From a virus: DNA of 20,129 nucleotides. The stretch covers positions 1-20,129 of the IMG/VR virus record IMGVR_UViG_3300023439_000008; one strand, given 5' to 3'. Every line of letters begins with the position of its first letter. The first letter of the stretch is position 1. The notes below the pieces were generated by a model that saw only the letters and a program-made list of their open reading frames with translations, was not told the DNA's origin and did not search any database. Of this stretch, positions 1-5,487 are shown piece after piece. The position numbers and the translations under genes were made by a program.

Positions 1-12
1 AAAAGCTTTCAC

Positions 13-39
13 CGCAGAGTACGCAGAGTCTCGCAGAGT
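13..39. repeat. Three short direct repeats (CGCAGAGT)
   Basis: The octamer CGCAGAGT occurs three times, at 13-20, 22-29 and 32-39, spaced 9 and 10 bases apart. The run of short, slightly degenerate units resembles CGCAGAG-type repeats that I recall between genes in many proteobacterial chromosomes. It lies just upstream of the first gene, with nothing else recognisable in the leader apart from the GGGGTGGTGAT stretch that may serve as ribosome binding site at 57-67. The three copies are seen directly; membership of a dispersed family is inference. Confidence 0.6.
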
Positions 40-68
40 AAAACCAGAATCTTGAGTGGGGTGGTGAT

Positions 69-485
69 ATGAAAATAAACAGAAATTGCGAATGCACGGC
101 AGAGGATATGACTGGCTGGGTTGGAATTAAATGCTGCAATCTGTGCGGCTTGCCGGTGCGGGGTGAATCATTGGCGTTTGATTCGCCGTGGCTGGATGCG
201 AATCTGGTTAAGCCGGAAAAATCATGTTTGGCATTTTATCGCAACAGACTGGGCAAACGGCGGTTGGTGAAGGCGTTTTATGCCAAAAAATTTGAAATGG
301 AAGCTGATATTTATTGGGATGACGGATATGAAGGATGCGATTATGACGAAGAAAGCGATACGTATTATGTCGCTGAGGGCTGGTATGAGGAAATTGACAA
401 TTGGGATGACCTGTCTTTTATCTCAATCACAGAGGGAACAGTGACGCACTGGATGCCGTTGCCTGTGATGCCGGAGGCGGAATAA
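69..485 (+). CDS. DUF551-like phage protein with N-terminal Cys cluster
   Basis: This encodes 138 residues. The C-terminal half is rich in W, Y, D and E and ends with the signature VTHWMPLP, typical of DUF551 proteins common in phages and prophages; their function is unknown. The N-terminus carries Cys 7, 9, 22, 23 and 26 in a CxC...CCxxC arrangement that could bind a metal, which is extra to the usual short DUF551 domain. It is the first gene of a tightly packed set of small genes leading to the terminase, and its TAA stop overlaps the next ATG (TAATG). Codon use is more AT-rich than in the following genes. The family call rests on the C-terminal motif; the metal-binding idea is inference. 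Confidence 0.75.
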   Translation: MKINRNCECTAEDMTGWVGIKCCNLCGLPVRGESLAFDSPWLDANLVKPEKSCLAFYRNRLGKRRLVKAFYAKKFEMEADIYWDDGYEGCDYDEESDTYYVAEGWYEEIDNWDDLSFISITEGTVTHWMPLPVMPEAE

Positions 486-679
486 TGCCGATCGCGAATC
501 CTGAGAAAACAGCAAAAATGAAACAGGCCGTAGCCGAAGTACTGGCCGGGCGCATGGATCACAAACAAGCCGCGCGCGCATTCGATCTGCACTGGCGCTC
601 GGTCGCCAATGCCGTCACCCGCGCCCGCCGATCCCGCCGCATCCCCGGCCTGCATCCGGCGCTGAGGTTGTTTGCATGA
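485..679 (+). CDS. Small helix-turn-helix protein
   Basis: This encodes 64 residues with a likely DNA-binding helix-turn-helix at about residues 12-47: an Ala-rich helix, the turn around GRMDHKQAARAFDL, and a recognition helix beginning WRSVANAVTRARR. The tail is Arg-rich. The layout resembles small phage HTH proteins of the Psq/transposase-helix type. The start ATG overlaps the previous stop and the stop overlaps the next start (ATGA), so it is clearly translated in series. A role as regulator or DNA-binding accessory is inferred; no target site is visible. It is much more GC-rich than the gene before it. Confidence 0.7.
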   Translation: MPIANPEKTAKMKQAVAEVLAGRMDHKQAARAFDLHWRSVANAVTRARRSRRIPGLHPALRLFA

Positions 680-933
680 GCGGCAATGATATCGGCATCA
701 TCGGATTTGATCATGAACGGGGTGATGATGTTGACCCGGTGAACCATCCCGAACACTACACCAGCCACCCGTCCGGGATTGAGTGCATTCAGATCACCGA
801 GCACATGGGGTTTAATCTCGGCAACGCCGTGAAATATATCTGGCGCGCGGATTTGAAAGGCAACGCGGTGGAGGATCTGGAAAAAGCAGCATGGTATCTC
901 CAGCGCGAACTGGATCGCAGGGGGCAGGCTTGA
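676..933 (+). CDS. DUF3310 domain protein
   Basis: This encodes 85 residues that are nearly all DUF3310 domain: DPVNHPEHYT at about residues 16-25, the GIECIQITEHMGFNLGNAVK block, YIWRADLKG, and the terminal LEKAAWYLQRELDR helix. DUF3310 is widespread in phages and is found in the T7 gp1.7 nucleotide kinase; in short stand-alone versions such as this one the activity is not established. It sits between two other tiny genes and overlaps both by four bases (ATGA before, TTGA after), so it belongs to the same translational unit. The family call is secure; the biochemical role is not. Confidence 0.88.
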   Translation: MSGNDIGIIGFDHERGDDVDPVNHPEHYTSHPSGIECIQITEHMGFNLGNAVKYIWRADLKGNAVEDLEKAAWYLQRELDRRGQA

Positions 934-1142
934 GCGTCGCCATCCGACCGATCCAGTGGCGCACGGCGAGTCTGCGTCCGGTGGCGATGCCGAGTGTGCG
1001 CTGCCCGCGCGTGCATCAGATCGGCAGCGAGGGCGTGCATACCGAATGGCTCGGTTGCAGCCATTGCCTGGGCTGCGCCCTGATGCACGGCATGAAAATC
1101 GACGGGCAACAACAAACAGGAGAGGTGAGGTGTGCAGGATGA
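930..1142 (+). CDS. Small Cys-rich protein, possible zinc binding
   Basis: I place the start at TTG 930, overlapping the DUF3310 stop (TTGA), with a purine-rich AGGGGG site at 919-924 five bases upstream. This gives 70 residues. The protein carries Cys 25, His 29 and a CxxCxxC cluster (Cys 43, 46, 49), with His 45 and His 53 nearby, suggesting a small zinc-binding fold. I do not recognise the family. Its stop overlaps the small terminase start (ATGA). An upstream ATG at 891 lies inside the previous gene and is unlikely to be used. Being in the terminase-proximal position, it could be a packaging accessory or HNH-like remnant, but no catalytic motif is visible. Confidence 0.6.
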   Translation: MSVAIRPIQWRTASLRPVAMPSVRCPRVHQIGSEGVHTEWLGCSHCLGCALMHGMKIDGQQQTGEVRCAG

Positions 1143-1708
1143 ATGAAATCACCCAGGCGGAATTTGCGCGGCGGAATGGTTGGAGCCGGTCGCATGTCAC
1201 CGGGCTGAAACATGCCGGGCGGCTGGTGATGACCGATGATGGCAAGCGGGTGCTGGTGAAAGAGTCGATTGAGCTTTTGAAAAATGAGTCCGTTCGCCCT
1301 GATGTCAAACAGCGTATTGATGATGAAAGGCATGTCGATGAGGCCGATAATGATGGGGAAGCTGATGATAATCTAGCGGAAGGCAGGACACGCCTTGAGA
1401 TATCGCGACTCAAGGCTGAAGCCGTGTTGCGGAAAGAGCTGGCTGCGGCAGAGCTGCGGGAAATTGAGCTGAAAAGCTTGAAGGGCAGTCTTTTGCGGCG
1501 CGACGAAGTTGAGCACGCTTTTACTGTGGCCCTGTCTTCACTGGATGGCGCTCTGGATAATTTTAGAGCGCGAGCGTGTATGGAGTTTGCGGCCGAAAGC
1601 GATGCTGATGCGATTTATGTTATGATGGCAGAGCATCACGAAAAAATGAAAGAAGATTTTTGCAACAGGCTGGCGGAATATAAGCGAGGAATCGACGATG
1701 ACGCCTGA
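1139..1708 (+). CDS. Terminase small subunit (Nu1-like)
   Basis: Starting at ATG 1139 the product is 189 residues, close to lambda Nu1 (181). The start overlaps the previous stop (ATGA) and follows an AGGAGAGG site near 1118-1125. Residues 4-44 form a winged-helix type DNA-binding head (TQAEFARRNGW, then GRLVMTDDGKRVLVKES). An acidic linker at about 58-84 is followed by a long charged helix (RLEISRLKAEAVLRKELAAAELREIEL), the dimerisation/coiled part found in Nu1-type proteins, then a C-terminal region that would contact the large subunit. The protein recognises the packaging site and recruits the motor. It overlaps the large terminase by 11 bases, as expected for the pair. A longer reading from 956 would run through the previous two genes and is rejected. 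Confidence 0.85.
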   Translation: MNEITQAEFARRNGWSRSHVTGLKHAGRLVMTDDGKRVLVKESIELLKNESVRPDVKQRIDDERHVDEADNDGEADDNLAEGRTRLEISRLKAEAVLRKELAAAELREIELKSLKGSLLRRDEVEHAFTVALSSLDGALDNFRARACMEFAAESDADAIYVMMAEHHEKMKEDFCNRLAEYKRGIDDDA

Positions 1709-3734
1709 TGGTTTCACGAGCGGCGTCGTTGCCGCTTTGGACGCAGCCATTCGTGGCTTCAGCAAGAGGAAACGCATGAGTGTTTCCGAGTGGGCTGATA
1801 GCTACCGTGTTCTGACTGAAAAAGGCTCTCCGGAGCCGGGGCGCTGGCGCACGTCGCGCAACCCGATGCTGCGGGAGATCATGGATTGTCTTTCAGAACA
1901 TTCTTCGGTTCGTGATATCACCATCATGAAAGCCTCTCAGGTCGGTGTTACCGAGGGGCCATTTGTGGCGACTGTTGGTTATTACATGGCGCACACGCCT
2001 TCATCGATTATGGTGTTGATGCCTACGATTGTGTCGCGAAATAAGTGGCGCGTCCAGAAACTCCAGCCGATGCTTGATCATACCGATTGTGTTAAAGAGC
2101 TGATTGACGAGCGCGCTTTTTCAGCCAAAAAAACACAGGATATTATTGATTGTGCTAACAATGCCCTGCTCTATCTCGCTGGTGGCAATTCGCGGTCAAG
2201 TTACGATCAGGCGTCTATTCGGGTATTGCTGATGGATGATCTTGACAGGTTTCCGCCATTCATTAAAGACGAAGGCGACCCGGTCAGTCTCGGGAAAACT
2301 CGGCTGAAAGCGTTTGATCGAACCTATAAGTTTTTACGCGCCAGTACCCCGACAGTTGAGGGTTACAGCCTCATTCAAAGAGAATATGAGGCAGGTGATC
2401 AGCGGGAATATCATGTGCAATGCCCTCATTGCGCCGAATATATTGTGCTGAAAATGGAACAGCTGTTTGCCGATGAAAATCTAACGGAGGCGTGGTATGT
2501 CTGCGAGCATTGCGGGTCTGAGATTCAGGAGGCCCAGAAAACTGAAATGTTGCGTGAAAGGGGGTATGGAGGGACTGCTCACTGGCGGCCAAAATACCCG
2601 CAGCGGAAAAAGCATCGCAGTTATCACATCAGTAGCCTGAATGCGCCGCTCGGCCTCGGACCGTCATGGGTTAGTCTTGTAAAACAGGCGCGTGAAGCGG
2701 AAGAAGAGGATGATGAAGGCAAAAAGCAGGTGCATTGCAATTCCAATCTGGGGTTGCCGTACAGTAGCGAGGTGACCAAGTTAGAAACACATGAGTTGAT
2801 GAGGCGCGCCAGCGAGGATGTTTATCAGATGGGTGATATCCCGCCGGGCTACCTGGTGGTGACTATGGGTGTGGATACGCAGGATGGATGGCTAGAGTAT
2901 GTAAAGATGGGATGGGGGTATGATCATGAAATGGGCGAAAGGCGATATTGCATCATTGATCACGGTCAGATCGTCGGTGATACAACCGGGTCTGGTGTGT
3001 GGGATGAGTTGGAGGCAGAGGTCAATAGACCGATACTCAACAGCTATGGAAAAAGCATAATGATCAAAGCTGTAGCGGTAGATAGTCGCGGGCACAGGGC
3101 TGAGCAGGTGCGCAATTTCGTCATGCGCGACACATTGAAGGTGAAGGTATATGCCATTCAGGGCGCGACGGGAACAATGTATAAGGCCATTGCATCTACG
3201 GGTAGCTACAGGACAAAGAATGCGCGGGGTAAAATTGTAAGGCGCGGGTATTGCACATGGAACGTCGGAACGGTTTATTGTAAAAGCAATATCTATAAGC
3301 GGTTGGCCAGCGATGGAACTAGGCCGGTATCGGAGCGTTTTTTTCGTTTTCCGGATGGCTTGAATGAGTCTTTTTATAATGGACTGCTGTCTGAGACCTA
3401 TGTGGAGAGCAAGAAAAAGTATGTGGTCAAAAAGGGCGCAAAATACAAACGCAACGAACCACTTGATTGCACTGTCTATGCTTGGGCGATTGGTGATCAT
3501 GTTGAGGTGAGGTTAGGCCGCACTGTAAAAGGGAAAGAGTACCCGCGCTACTGGCAGCGCCTGGCCGACATGCTCGAACCGGCGGACGCGCAGCCGCTGG
3601 AAACAGACACGGACGCTGATGGCGGCGGCGATAACAGTGACGATAACGGCTCCGGCCAGTCAGCGGCGCGCAAGCACGGCCTGCGACGCCGCAAACGCAG
3701 ACGCAGGGGCGGTGGCTTTGTGGGTAAATTCTAA
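1698..3734 (+). CDS. Terminase large subunit, GpA family
   Basis: This 678-residue packaging motor has the lambda gpA layout: an N-terminal ATPase that pumps DNA and a C-terminal nuclease that cuts it. The Walker A-like site is KASQVGVTE (78-86), in the variant form seen in gpA. The Walker B region is VLLMDDLDR (176-184). A zinc-finger-like pair, CPHC (242-245) and CEHC (269-272), lies in the insertion typical of this family. The nuclease part has candidate acidic residues D393 (MGVDTQDG) and D462 (AVDSRGHR). The C-terminus is strongly basic (RRRKRRRRGG). Length is near lambda gpA (641). From about 3535 the codons become clearly more GC-rich than in the rest of the gene, suggesting a recombination joint. 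The start overlaps the small subunit. Confidence 0.95.
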   Translation: MTPDGFTSGVVAALDAAIRGFSKRKRMSVSEWADSYRVLTEKGSPEPGRWRTSRNPMLREIMDCLSEHSSVRDITIMKASQVGVTEGPFVATVGYYMAHTPSSIMVLMPTIVSRNKWRVQKLQPMLDHTDCVKELIDERAFSAKKTQDIIDCANNALLYLAGGNSRSSYDQASIRVLLMDDLDRFPPFIKDEGDPVSLGKTRLKAFDRTYKFLRASTPTVEGYSLIQREYEAGDQREYHVQCPHCAEYIVLKMEQLFADENLTEAWYVCEHCGSEIQEAQKTEMLRERGYGGTAHWRPKYPQRKKHRSYHISSLNAPLGLGPSWVSLVKQAREAEEEDDEGKKQVHCNSNLGLPYSSEVTKLETHELMRRASEDVYQMGDIPPGYLVVTMGVDTQDGWLEYVKMGWGYDHEMGERRYCIIDHGQIVGDTTGSGVWDELEAEVNRPILNSYGKSIMIKAVAVDSRGHRAEQVRNFVMRDTLKVKVYAIQGATGTMYKAIASTGSYRTKNARGKIVRRGYCTWNVGTVYCKSNIYKRLASDGTRPVSERFFRFPDGLNESFYNGLLSETYVESKKKYVVKKGAKYKRNEPLDCTVYAWAIGDHVEVRLGRTVKGKEYPRYWQRLADMLEPADAQPLETDTDADGGGDNSDDNGSGQSAARKHGLRRRKRRRRGGGFVGKF

Positions 3735-3737
3735 AGG

Positions 3738-4010
3738 ATGCCTGAAAACGACATCGTCTCCGACATCATCCAGCGCCTGGCTGAATCGCTGGGGGCTGAG
3801 ATCGTGCCGCCGGAAGTTTTGATGCGCATTGAGGTGGAAATCCGCCGCGACTGGGCCGGCGACACGGTGTATGTCAAAGCCAATCGGACGCAGCATCGCA
3901 ATGCCGATCTGTTGCAGAAATACCGCCAGGGCTGGAGCGTGGATCGCCTCGCCGCCCGCTACGGCCTGACCCCGCGACGCATCCGCCAGATTATCAACTG
4001 CCGGAAATAA
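3738..4010 (+). CDS. Mor-like transcription activator/HTH protein
   Basis: This encodes 90 residues. The C-terminal half (NADLLQKYRQGWSVDRLAARYGL, then TPRRIRQII) is a helix-turn-helix of the Mor/C transcription activator type, and the N-terminal half (DIIQRLAESLGAEIVPPEVLMRI) fits the Mor dimerisation part. Mor of phage Mu activates middle transcription as a dimer. The start is three bases after the large terminase stop in the same frame, with no well-spaced ribosome site, so re-initiation after the terminase is likely. Such small Mor-like genes occur in other prophages next to terminase genes; what this one regulates is unknown. A gpW-type connector would often sit here in lambda-like phages, and it instead appears at 4942. 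Confidence 0.72.
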   Translation: MPENDIVSDIIQRLAESLGAEIVPPEVLMRIEVEIRRDWAGDTVYVKANRTQHRNADLLQKYRQGWSVDRLAARYGLTPRRIRQIINCRK

Positions 4011-4053
4011 CCTGTACCATATTGCCACACAAAAAAATAATGCAAAAAAGCGC

Positions 4054-4082
4054 TTGACTTAATTACGCCAAAAGCGTAAGAT
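4054..4082 (+). promoter_or_regulatory. Sigma70-type promoter for the accessory cassette
   Basis: The -35 element is TTGACT (4054-4059), then a 17-base spacer, then -10 TAAGAT (4077-4082). The -35 matches consensus at five of six positions and the -10 at four of six, with ideal spacing. It lies in the largest gap in the head region, directly before the AT-rich gene at 4134. It is the best promoter I can see in the window and would transcribe the three-gene cassette independently of the late operon. Confidence 0.72.
4063..4079. promoter_or_regulatory. Palindromic operator within the cassette promoter
   Basis: TTACGC (4063-4068) and GCGTAA (4074-4079) form a perfect inverted repeat separated by CAAAA. 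The palindrome fills the spacer and overlaps the -10 element, so a bound protein would block RNA polymerase. The obvious candidate ligand is the XRE-family protein encoded at 4539-4862, the last gene of the same unit, giving negative autoregulation. The palindrome is seen directly; the protein-site pairing is inference. Confidence 0.7.
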
Positions 4083-4133
4083 GCACCTATCCCGAGAGGG
4101 AAGTCAAAGCGGCACGGGGTGCGGGAGATTAAA

Positions 4134-4403
4134 ATGAAATTATACACAAACTATGAGGTTCTGCTAAGCGGGGATGATCCAGTTCAAATTTACAAAAACA
4201 ACGGAAAAAAAATTGCAGTTGTTACCTTAAATCAAGTAAAAAAAGCCCTAAACAATAATGGGGCGCAAGTAGTCATTGATGCAGGTTGTAAAAGGTTTGG
4301 TTTCATGCGTGAAGATGTCGTTGCATTTATAAAAAAATACACGAATGAGAATACAGACTTTCACACATTTAATGAAAACATGAATAGATTGAGGGGGATT
4401 TAA
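4134..4403 (+). CDS. Unknown small protein of the accessory cassette
   Basis: I choose ATG 4134, preceded by GGGAG at 4123-4127, over an in-frame GTG at 4119. The 89-residue product is Lys- and Asn-rich and encoded by distinctly AT-rich DNA compared with both flanks. I do not recognise it. The stretch from about residue 33 to 69 (NQVKKALNN to FGFMREDVVAFIKKY) ends in a pattern reminiscent of the wing of excisionase/MerR-type HTH domains (small residues, then aromatic, then R-E/D-x-V-x-A-hydrophobic), but the preceding helix pair is not convincing. It is first after the promoter/operator. In cassettes inserted in late operons such genes often act in lysogeny, for example in superinfection immunity, but nothing here proves that. 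Confidence 0.65.
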   Translation: MKLYTNYEVLLSGDDPVQIYKNNGKKIAVVTLNQVKKALNNNGAQVVIDAGCKRFGFMREDVVAFIKKYTNENTDFHTFNENMNRLRGI

Positions 4404-4404
4404 G

Positions 4405-4542
4405 ATGGTAGAACAATACCGGTTAGAAAATGAGTCTGTGTATGAATATGATTACGACGCAGATGCTTATATTTTCATAGGCAATTTGAACGGAGAAAGC
4501 TTTGATGATTTCATCGAAGCTTATGAACATGGTGAATCATGA
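4405..4542 (+). CDS. Tiny acidic protein of the accessory cassette
   Basis: This encodes 45 residues from ATG 4405, one base after the previous stop, with a strong GAGGGGG purine tract at 4391-4397. The product is highly acidic and Tyr-rich (SVYEYDYDADAYIF, then ESFDDFIEAYEHGES). The stop overlaps the XRE start (ATGA), which together with the ribosome site makes it a convincing coding sequence despite its size. Function is unknown. A small acidic protein beside a DNA-binding regulator could be an anti-repressor, DNA mimic or antitoxin-like partner; that is speculation from charge and position only. Confidence 0.65.
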   Translation: MVEQYRLENESVYEYDYDADAYIFIGNLNGESFDDFIEAYEHGES

Positions 4543-4862
4543 GTGTTATAAAAGCCGCCCGTGCCGCGATGGGAATGAGCCAACCAGCATTCGGTGCGTG
4601 GCTGTCGGATAAAATCGGGCGCGCCGAACCGATCCCGGCAAGTCGGATTTCGGAATGGGAGTCCGGCAAACGCTCCCCGCGCAAAAACGTGAGGGACGCC
4701 TGCCTGCCGGTTGTCGCCGGTGAAATCGCAAGCGATGCTGTATTTCAGGTGGCCGGGGTGTTCCGGGTTGCTGGCGTTGATGTGCTGAGCATCACGCTAT
4801 CGCCCGAAATGAAGGCTGTGAAAGACGGCATTAAAAACAGAATCATGGAAGAAACATCTTAA
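4539..4862 (+). CDS. XRE-family helix-turn-helix regulator
   Basis: This encodes 107 residues. The N-terminal 55 or so form a Cro/CI-type HTH: IKAARAAMGMSQPAFGAWLS gives the first helices, and PASRISEWESGKRSPRK carries the recognition helix and the characteristic E-x-G-x-R-x-P ending. The C-terminal half is a short unrecognised region, shorter than in LexA/CI-type repressors and without a self-cleavage domain. It is the last gene of the cassette and overlaps the 45-residue gene by four bases. The palindrome in the cassette promoter is its likely operator. The HTH is clear; target and autoregulation are inferred. Confidence 0.85.
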   Translation: MSVIKAARAAMGMSQPAFGAWLSDKIGRAEPIPASRISEWESGKRSPRKNVRDACLPVVAGEIASDAVFQVAGVFRVAGVDVLSITLSPEMKAVKDGIKNRIMEETS

Positions 4863-4941
4863 GCTTTTGACTTTCCTCTGCAAAACAAAGTGAAACGTTT
4901 ACCCTAAAAAGTTTCCTCCGGCGGGTTTTGAATGACGCGCC

Positions 4942-5487
4942 ATGGGGATTCCGACCAGCGCGCCGCGCTCATTTTTTGCAGGCGACACCGTCAAATGGCT
5001 GGTGTCCGCGCCTGATTATCTGCCTGCCAACGGCTGGTCGCTGGATGTCAACCTGACCAGTGCCGCCGGCAATCACAGCGTCACATCCACCGACAACGGC
5101 GATGACCGCCACCTGATCACCTTCCCCGTCGCTGTCACCACGGCCATCGCCGCCGGTGATTACACCCTGACCATTGCCGCTACAGACGGCACCGAGCGAT
5201 TTACCATCCAGACCGGCAACATCACCGTGCGCCCGAATCTGCAGAGCGTTGCCGATGGCCGCTCGGATGTAAAAAAGGGGCTGGATAAAATTAACGCGTG
5301 GCTTGGTGGGGACAAGAGCCCGGAAGTTGCAAAATATATGATAGCAGGCCGATCTATGGAGTCATGGCCGCTGGAAGATTTGAGGAAGCATCGGAACTAT
5401 CTAAAGAGGGAATTCGTTGTTGAGCTAAACTCCGGCCCTGGCAAAAAGCCACATCGCCGCCGCCTGCTGACCAGGATGGCCGGCTGA
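4942..5487 (+). CDS. Ig-like/gpW fusion, head-tail connector
   Basis: This 181-residue protein has two parts. Residues 8-98 are a beta-rich Ig-like domain (FFAGDTVKW, then GWSLDVNL, DRHLITFPV, AAGDYTLTI, TGNITVRPN). Residues 105-181 resemble the gpW head-tail joining family: GRSDVKKGLDKINAWLGG, then the hallmark IAGRSMESWPLEDLRKHRNYLKRE. Proteins with this layout are common just before the portal in proteobacterial phages. The start is the first ATG after an in-frame TGA (4933-4935); the ribosome site is weak. The stop overlaps the portal start. By eye the DNA shifts from GC-rich to AT-richer at about 5260, at the boundary between the two domains, then back near 5420. The Ig-like part may be surface exposed or a connector adaptor. 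Confidence 0.75.
   Translation: MGIPTSAPRSFFAGDTVKWLVSAPDYLPANGWSLDVNLTSAAGNHSVTSTDNGDDRHLITFPVAVTTAIAAGDYTLTIAATDGTERFTIQTGNITVRPNLQSVADGRSDVKKGLDKINAWLGGDKSPEVAKYMIAGRSMESWPLEDLRKHRNYLKREFVVELNSGPGKKPHRRRLLTRMAG

Noticed and set aside
13-39. CRISPR-like array
   Set aside because: Units are only eight bases with one- or two-base gaps; there are no spacers or cas genes.
956-1138. Extended N-terminus for the small terminase
   Set aside because: It would run through the Cys-rich gene; ATG 1139 has a good ribosome site, overlaps the previous stop and gives normal family length.
1-1138. cos or pac site upstream of the small terminase
   Set aside because: Packaging sites often lie here, but I see no recognisable cos-like palindrome or repeated terminase sites that can be supported.
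559-1413. Minus-strand open frame of 284 codons
   Set aside because: It covers five overlapping plus-strand genes and is Ser/Arg-rich with no recognisable domain.
4867-4905. Possible promoter beginning TTGACT at 4867 and AAACGTTT palindrome at 4893-4900
   Set aside because: No acceptable -10 at 16-18 bases; the palindrome is short and could be chance. Kept out of the feature list.
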